Of a stretch of DNA of 64,000 nt, positions 57,526 to 64,000 are shown piece by piece. The notes beneath the pieces are model-generated. The model was not told the DNA's origin, did not search any database, and worked only from the letters and a program-made list of their open reading frames with translations. Within the stretch, counting starts at the first letter, position 1. The number at the start of each line of letters is the position of its first letter. The stretch is taken from contig NZ_CP071632.1 in assembly GCF_017357385.1 (NCBI RefSeq), positions 2,113,501-2,177,500 on the forward strand, in the 5' to 3' direction. A program made the position numbers and the translations under genes. The stretch comes from Rhizobium sp. NZLR1. GTDB lineage: Bacteria > Pseudomonadota > Alphaproteobacteria > Rhizobiales > Rhizobiaceae.

Positions 57526-57840
57526 ATGGTAGACAAGGTTCTGACGGCCAACCGGCTGACGGACGGCATTGCCGTCTGGCTGGATGCGAAGGGCGCGTGG
57601 TCCACCTCGCTGCAGGAGGCGCTAGTCGCCCGCCATAACGAAGCCGTTGAAGCGCTGGAAGCCATCGGCAAGAAATCCTATGCCGATAACGAAGTCGTTG
57701 ACGTCGCCGTCGTCGAAGTCCAGGACACCAACGGCAGTCTCTGGCCGCTTCGCCTTCGCGAGCGCATCCGCGCCCAGGGTCCGACCATGGAATATGCCCC
57801 GGGCTACGCTCCGGCCGATCCCGAATTCATTGCAGTCTGA
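57526..57840 (+). CDS. DUF2849 protein of the sulfite reduction operon
   Basis: 104 residues, mostly beta-alpha: VLTANRLTDGIAVWLDAKGAWSTSLQEALVARHNEAVEALEAI, ending PTMEYAPGYAPADPEF. The family is found in alphaproteobacteria between cysG and cysI and its function is not established; a role in siroheme handover or reductase maturation is plausible from position only. It starts 2 bp after cysG stops and 8 bp before cysI begins. Confidence 0.82.
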   Translation: MVDKVLTANRLTDGIAVWLDAKGAWSTSLQEALVARHNEAVEALEAIGKKSYADNEVVDVAVVEVQDTNGSLWPLRLRERIRAQGPTMEYAPGYAPADPEFIAV

Positions 57841-57848
57841 GGAAGACG

Positions 57849-59519
<1,671 letters not shown>

Positions 59520-59529
59520 GGAGGCGATG

Positions 59530-60042
59530 ATGACGAAGATCTGGAGAGAAACCGGTTTTGTCGAAAACGATCCCTGGGTGATCGAGACCGACGAGGCGAA
59601 GGCGACCGGCGAGCAGAAGCCGCTGCTCAGCCTCGACGAGCTGATCGCCAAGGCCGACGTAAGCAACGATGTCGGCCTCGGGGTGCTGATCAAGCCGGCC
59701 GACGATGTGCGCCGGCTGGAGCCCTATCTCTATCGCCTCGAAATCGTTGCCGTCGCCTTTCCGGCGTTCAACGACGGGCGGGCCTTCAGCCATGCCTCGC
59801 TGCTGCGCCAGCGCCTCGGCTACACCAACGAGCTGCGCGCCGTCGGCGACGTGCTGATCGACCAGGTGCCGCTGATGCTGCGCGTCGGTATCGACAGCTT
59901 TTCCGTCAGCAACGCCACGGCGCTGAAGCGGCTTTCCGAAAACCGTCTTCCCGCCATTCCCCATCATTATCAGCCGGCGGTGCGTGACGCCGAAGCCGGC
60001 AAGGGCTATAGTTGGCGCCGTCAGGCGAAGCCGGCCGCATAA
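59530..60042 (+). CDS. DUF934 protein, sulfite reduction partner
   Basis: 170 residues: GFVENDPWVIETDEAKATGEQKPLLSLDELIAKADVSNDVGLGVLIKPADDV, then FPAFNDGRAFSHASLLRQRLGYTNELRAVGDVLIDQVPLMLRVGIDSFSV, the DUF934 signature. The family is regularly adjacent to cysI and is presumed to help the reductase or its electron supply, not proven. AAGGAGG precedes ATG 59530; ATG 59527 is adjacent. 10 bp after cysI. Confidence 0.88.
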   Translation: MTKIWRETGFVENDPWVIETDEAKATGEQKPLLSLDELIAKADVSNDVGLGVLIKPADDVRRLEPYLYRLEIVAVAFPAFNDGRAFSHASLLRQRLGYTNELRAVGDVLIDQVPLMLRVGIDSFSVSNATALKRLSENRLPAIPHHYQPAVRDAEAGKGYSWRRQAKPAA

Positions 60043-60081
60043 GCGACCGATCCGCCTTTTTACGATGAGCGGAACGGTAGC

Positions 60082-61293
60082 ATGAAGACATTCGAAGTGG
60101 CGGTGATCGGTGGCGGTCTCGCCGGCATGATCGCCGCAATCGCGCTTGGTCGCGGTGGCCGTAGTGTGGCGCTGGTGGCGCCCGTCGCGGCAAAAGAGGA
60201 CCGGCGCACCACAGCGCTGATGGATCAGTCGATCCGCTTCTTCGACCGGCTGGCGCTCTGGGAAAAGCTGCGCCCGGCAGCCACGCCTCTCACCAGCATG
60301 CGCATCGTCGACGGCACTGACCGGCTGCTGCGCGCGCCGACGACCACCTTCCGCGCCGCTGAGGTCGGCCTCGATGCCTTCGGCTATAATTTCCCCAACA
60401 AGGCGCTGATCGACGTCCTCGAAAATGCCGTCGCCGACGAGGGCAATATCACCCGCTTCACCGATATGGCCGAATCGATCGCGATCTCCGCCGAGACCGT
60501 GTCGATCACGCTTGCGGGCGGCGAGATGCTTTCAGCCGATTTTGCCGTCGGCGCCGACGGCCGCGGCTCGAAGCTGCGCGAGACGGCAGATATCGGCGTG
60601 CGCAACTGGTCCTATCCGCAGTCGGCGATGGTGCTGAATTTCGCCCATTCGCTGCCGCACCAGAACATCTCGACCGAATTCCATACCAAACATGGCCCCT
60701 TCACCCAAGTGCCGCTGCCCCAAGGTCGCTCCAGCCTCGTCTGGGTACAGGACCCCGCTGAAGCAGCAAAGCGCCTGGAATTGCCGCTTGCCGAACTCGG
60801 CGCCCTTGTCGAGGCGCGCATGCAGTCCATGCTCGGCAAGGTCGATGTGGAGGAGGGCGTCCAGGTCTGGCCGCTGTCCGGCATGATCGCCCATCGTTTC
60901 GGCAAGGGGCGCATCGCGCTGATCGGCGAGGCCGCCCATGTCTTCCCGCCGATCGGGGCGCAGGGGCTGAACCTCAGCCTGCGCGATATCATGGCGCTGA
61001 CCGAGATCCTCTGCGACAGGGCGGAATTGCCGGTGCCGGCCGATGCCGGCGAAAGCTTCGACCGCAAGCGCCGCGCCGATATCATGACGCGCACGGCCAG
61101 TGTTGATCTTCTCAACCGCTCGCTGCTTTCGGATTTCCTGCCGGTGCAGATGCTGCGGGCTGCGGGCCTGCATATCCTCTCGGCGATTCCGCCGCTGCGC
61201 AATATCATCATGCGCGAAGGCATCGAGCCCGGCCGCGGCTTGCGCGATATTCCGGGTGCTCTACGGGAAAAGCTGAAGCGGAAGAAGGCCTGA
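60082..61293 (+). CDS. UbiH-family FAD-dependent hydroxylase
   Basis: 403-residue flavoprotein monooxygenase of the UbiH/UbiF/COQ6 group for ubiquinone ring hydroxylation. Features: GGGLAGMIAAIALGRGG (FAD GxGxxG type), RTTALMDQSIRFFDRLALW typical of the group, ADGRGSKLRE, and GRIALIGEAAHVFPPIGAQGLNLSLRDIMAL (GDAAH-type motif reading GEAAH). Position of hydroxylation not deducible. It runs past the convergent end of the AEC transporter fragment by 33 bp. Confidence 0.9.
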   Translation: MKTFEVAVIGGGLAGMIAAIALGRGGRSVALVAPVAAKEDRRTTALMDQSIRFFDRLALWEKLRPAATPLTSMRIVDGTDRLLRAPTTTFRAAEVGLDAFGYNFPNKALIDVLENAVADEGNITRFTDMAESIAISAETVSITLAGGEMLSADFAVGADGRGSKLRETADIGVRNWSYPQSAMVLNFAHSLPHQNISTEFHTKHGPFTQVPLPQGRSSLVWVQDPAEAAKRLELPLAELGALVEARMQSMLGKVDVEEGVQVWPLSGMIAHRFGKGRIALIGEAAHVFPPIGAQGLNLSLRDIMALTEILCDRAELPVPADAGESFDRKRRADIMTRTASVDLLNRSLLSDFLPVQMLRAAGLHILSAIPPLRNIIMREGIEPGRGLRDIPGALREKLKRKKA

Positions 61294-61593
61294 GCGGATC
61301 ACGATCAGCCAGAGCGAAACGCTGACCACCGAAAGCACCGTTGTGATCAGGATCGTCGCCGAGGCGCGCTCCTGCCACACACTATATTGCTGGCCGATGA
61401 CGAAGACGTTGGTCGCCGTCGGCAGCGAGGCGAGCAGCACGGCTGCCTGGATCCACACCGGCTCGAACCCACCGACCGCTGTCAGTGCCAGGAAAACCGC
61501 GACCGGGTGCAGGATCAGCTTCGCCGGCACGATGTAGCCGATCTCAGCCGGGATCCGCTTCAGCGAAGAAAAACGGAAATGCTCTAGGCGCAT
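61261..61593 (-). pseudogene. C-terminal fragment of an AEC-family transporter
   Basis: 110 residues: SSLKRIPAEIGYIVPAKLILHPVAVFLALTAVGG...IQAAVLLASLPTATNVFVIGQQYSVWQERASATILITTVLSVVSVSLWLIVI, which is the last third of an auxin efflux carrier-type permease (normally about 310 residues, ten helices). No coding sequence for the rest lies upstream; instead the region from about 61594 leads into an unrelated sulfatase gene. So the 5' two thirds was lost in a rearrangement at about 61590. The Met at its start is probably an accident. Confidence 0.75.
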
Positions 61594-61765
61594 GTCGGCT
61601 CAAAAAAGCACGCCGATCAATCCACATTTGTTGGCCCATGGTCCAACTATACTTCATCAACCCATACACCGAAGATGCCGCCGACGGGAGAGCTACAGAA
61701 GCAACAATCCCGCGATTACGAAGTGTGACCTTAGCAATCGGCATCGCGCCGGCGGAGATGAGCAA

Positions 61766-63814
61766 ATGGCACAACAGGATAACTTCGGAATTAGCAGAGC
61801 TGATTTTCTAAAAGGGATGGCGACGACGGGCCTGACGGTGGGTCTCGTCGGGCGCTCGTCAGCAGCATCCGCGCAGGATGCCCCACCTGTTTCGCCGAGC
61901 GGAAGCGCCGCAAAACCGGCCACCAAGGCGACGACCGAATATAACGCGCTTTATCGCAACGGCCTTCCATTCGATGATGTGGAGGATTTCAAGGACGCCC
62001 ATCGCGGGCTTTTGGCGGCACTGCCGGACCCGGCGATCATCAACAATGCCGAAGGCGTTCCCGTCTGGGACCTCAGCACCTATTCGTTCCTCGGCACATC
62101 CGATCAGGACGATGCGCCCGATACGGTCAATCCGAGCCTCTGGCGCATGGCCAAGCTCAACATGATTCACGGCCTGTTCGAAGTCGTTGACGGCGTCTAT
62201 CAGGCGCGGGGTTATGACCTTTCGGTGATGAGCATCATCCGCACCGATACCGGCTATATCGTTATCGACCCGCTCGTCAGTTCGGAAACGGCCTCGGCCG
62301 TCTGGAAACAACTGGTCATCCCGAAGCTTGGCGACAAGCCGATTGTCGCGGTCATCTACACGCATAGCCATGTGGACCATTATGGTGGTGTGCGTGGGCT
62401 GGTGAACCAGGCCGATATCGATGCCGGCAAGGTCAAAATCCTGGCGCCGGAGGATTTCACCGAAGCGGCCGTCGGCGAAAACATCATTGCCGGCAACGCC
62501 ATGAGCCGGCGCGCAAGTTATATGTACGGCAACCTACTGCCGCGCGGTGCGACCGGCCAGGTCGATGGCGGCCTTGGCAAATCCACCTCTTCAGGCGAAA
62601 TCGGACTGGCATTGCCGACCGATTGGGCGACGGAAACGGGGCAGAAGATCAACATCGATGGCGTTGAGCTGCAGGTGCTGATGGCGCCGAATTCCGAGGC
62701 GCCGTCGGAATTCATGTTCTACATTCCCCGCTACAAGGCATTCTGCGCCGCGGAAGACGCCTGCCATACGCTGCACAATCTCTACACGCTGCGCGGCGCA
62801 AAGGTTCGCGACGGGCTCCTCTGGTCGAAATATCTGCAGCAGGCGCTAGACATGTTCGGCGGCGAGACGGAAGTGCTTTTCACCTCGCATCACTGGCCGA
62901 CCTGGAGCAATGACAAGGTTGTGGCTCATATCGAAAAGCAGCGCGACTTGTTCCGCTTCATCCATGACCAGGTGATGCGCATGGCAAACAGCGGCATGAC
63001 CCCGAAGGAGATCGGCGAAGTCATTCGCCTGCCGCAGGAGCTGGCGACCACGTGGGCCTGCAGAAGCTATTACGGCACGGTCTATCATGACGCTGTGGCG
63101 CAATATAACCTTCGCCTCGGCTTCTTCGACGGCGTTCCGGCCACGCTTCACCAATTGCCGCCGACCGATGCCGGCGCCCGCTATGTCAACTTCATGGGCG
63201 GTGCTGACAATGTGCTGCGGCAAGCGAAGGAATCCTTCGACCAGGGCGACTATCGTTGGGTTGCCGAAGTGGTCAATCACGTCGTCTTTGCCGATGCCAA
63301 CAACATCGCCGCAAAACAGCTCCTCGCCGATACCTACGAGCAGCTCGGCTATCAGGCCGAATCCGGCCCGTGGCGCAACTTCTATCTGACGGGGGCACGC
63401 GAGCTTCGCCAAGGCGTTACAGAACTGCCGACGCCGAACACGGCAAGCCCGGATACGATCAAGGCCATGCCGATCGAGATGTTCTTCGACTTCCTCGGAG
63501 TGCGGCTGAACGGCGACCGCGCTGCCGGCAAGACCATCAACATCAACATGGAACTGACCGACACGAACCAGAAATATGCGGTCGGCGTTGCCAACGCCGC
63601 CATCCACTATTCCAAGGACAAGACGCTTTCGGACGCCGATGTGTCGATCGTCACCACCCGCGAGGCGTTGAACGACGTGATGCTCGGTACTTCGACGATG
63701 GAAAAGCAGGTTGTGGAGGGCAAGGCCAAGCTAACTGGCGATCCGAAGAAGCTGGCAGAATTCGTCGGCCTGCTCGACAACTTCGAATTCTGGTTCAACA
63801 TCGTCACAGCGTGA
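61766..63814 (+). CDS. SdsA1/YjcS-type alkyl sulfatase
   Basis: 682 residues. Export signal like Tat (FGISRADFLKGMATTGLTVGLVGRSSAASAQDA) but with a single Arg in the SRxxFLK position. Metallo-lactamase domain (about 130-360) with zinc motif THSHVDHYGG (HxHxDH) and acid residues in FCAAEDACHTLHN. Helical dimerisation domain (about 400-530) and a C-terminal SCP2-like domain (from about AMPIEMFFDFLGVRLN). Cleaves alkyl sulfate esters such as dodecyl sulfate, releasing sulfate. ATG 61766 has GGAG 8 bases before; upstream extension to 61592 is not conserved in character. Confidence 0.92.
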   Translation: MAQQDNFGISRADFLKGMATTGLTVGLVGRSSAASAQDAPPVSPSGSAAKPATKATTEYNALYRNGLPFDDVEDFKDAHRGLLAALPDPAIINNAEGVPVWDLSTYSFLGTSDQDDAPDTVNPSLWRMAKLNMIHGLFEVVDGVYQARGYDLSVMSIIRTDTGYIVIDPLVSSETASAVWKQLVIPKLGDKPIVAVIYTHSHVDHYGGVRGLVNQADIDAGKVKILAPEDFTEAAVGENIIAGNAMSRRASYMYGNLLPRGATGQVDGGLGKSTSSGEIGLALPTDWATETGQKINIDGVELQVLMAPNSEAPSEFMFYIPRYKAFCAAEDACHTLHNLYTLRGAKVRDGLLWSKYLQQALDMFGGETEVLFTSHHWPTWSNDKVVAHIEKQRDLFRFIHDQVMRMANSGMTPKEIGEVIRLPQELATTWACRSYYGTVYHDAVAQYNLRLGFFDGVPATLHQLPPTDAGARYVNFMGGADNVLRQAKESFDQGDYRWVAEVVNHVVFADANNIAAKQLLADTYEQLGYQAESGPWRNFYLTGARELRQGVTELPTPNTASPDTIKAMPIEMFFDFLGVRLNGDRAAGKTININMELTDTNQKYAVGVANAAIHYSKDKTLSDADVSIVTTREALNDVMLGTSTMEKQVVEGKAKLTGDPKKLAEFVGLLDNFEFWFNIVTA

Positions 63815-63828
63815 CGGGGGGCTAAGGC

Positions 63829-64000
63829 ATGTGCACCATATGCTCGCTGACCATCGAGTTCTCCGTCGAGCATCCACTTGCACTTGCGGTGGCTGTAGCA
63901 ACCCGGCAGGCGATCGACGAGGATCTCCTGCCGGAGCCTCCCATCGGCGAAGTCGACATGGGTCAGTCCCGTCACGCGGCGGTCGTGCTTTTGACGACCC
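63829..64000 (+). CDS. Unrecognised gene, 3' end beyond window
   Basis: From ATG 63829 the frame stays open to the window edge: MCTICSLTIEFSVEHPLALAVAVATRQAIDEDLLPEPPIGEVDMGQSRHAAVVLLTT. GGGGGCTAAGG lies just upstream, and codon use is like that of real genes here. No domain is recognised in the 57 visible residues. It starts 15 bp after the sulfatase stop, so may belong to its operon. Confidence 0.55.
   Translation, partial: MCTICSLTIEFSVEHPLALAVAVATRQAIDEDLLPEPPIGEVDMGQSRHAAVVLLTT

Noticed and set aside
61592..61765. N-terminal extension of the alkylsulfatase
   Set aside because: The added residues are His/Arg-rich and precede a proper export signal; ATG 61766 with its own ribosome site is a better start.

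Overview
The window is chromosomal DNA of an alphaproteobacterium, almost certainly a Rhizobium of the etli/leguminosarum group. Grounds: GC-rich coding with the usual rhizobial gene orders (frr-uppS-cdsA-rseP-bamA-lpxD-fabZ-lpxA-lpxI-lpxB; dusB-ntrB-ntrC; ntrY-ntrX-dat-hfq-hflX), a fused ispDF, a PDH E1-beta with its own lipoyl domain, a lexA preceded by the alphaproteobacterial GTTC-N7-GTTC SOS box, and a RIME-type intergenic palindrome. Species assignment is inference.

Layout. 1-11.2 kb is an envelope operon: UMP kinase (5' end cut), ribosome recycling, undecaprenyl-PP synthesis, CDP-DAG synthesis, RseP, BamA and the lipid A genes, ending in a terminator shared with convergent gltA. 11.2-19.7 kb holds gltA, comEC, lexA, a VOC protein, kdsA, eno and an FtsB/DivIC-like protein. 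19.9-28.1 kb is the pyruvate dehydrogenase cluster (pdhA, pdhB, pdhC, lpdA) with an SGNH hydrolase, an acetyltransferase and two small membrane proteins between, closing with lipA, which makes the lipoyl cofactor these enzymes need. 28.1-31.4 kb is an accessory patch: methyltransferase, P-loop kinase-like protein, DUF1772 protein, MarR regulator and two decayed genes (ABM monooxygenase, cytochrome b). 31.5-37.5 kb returns to core: RatA/COQ10 protein, cinA, ispDF, dusB, ntrB, ntrC.

The most notable part is 37.35-46.02 kb. The last ~110 bp of ntrC plus downstream bases are repeated without gaps 8,534 bp further on (37354-37482 and 45888-46016, about 91% identical by eye). The repeats bracket a cargo block lying between ntrC and ntrY: a DksA-like protein, a short DUF302-like remnant, a secreted EF-hand protein, ApbE, a PepSY-membrane/flavodoxin/FNR fusion, a secreted DUF2271 protein with a TGAS flavinylation-like motif, two more small secreted proteins, a two-component system whose sensor carries an EF-hand-like acidic loop, and the 3' stump of a ClC chloride channel. 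I read this as a genomic island inserted at the 3' end of ntrC, carrying an NAD(P)H-to-periplasm flavin electron-transfer module with its own metal- or calcium-responsive regulation. No integrase is visible in it.

46.0-64 kb: a ~600 bp gene-free stretch with two DnaA-box-like sites and a possible small RNA, an aldo/keto reductase, ntrY-ntrX, D-amino acid aminotransferase, hfq, hflX, a RIME palindrome, mazG, a deaminase, the assimilatory sulfite reduction operon (cysG, DUF2849, cysI, DUF934), a UbiH-like hydroxylase, a truncated AEC transporter, an SdsA1-type alkylsulfatase and the start of an unrecognised gene. No tRNA, rRNA, CRISPR array or complete insertion sequence was seen.
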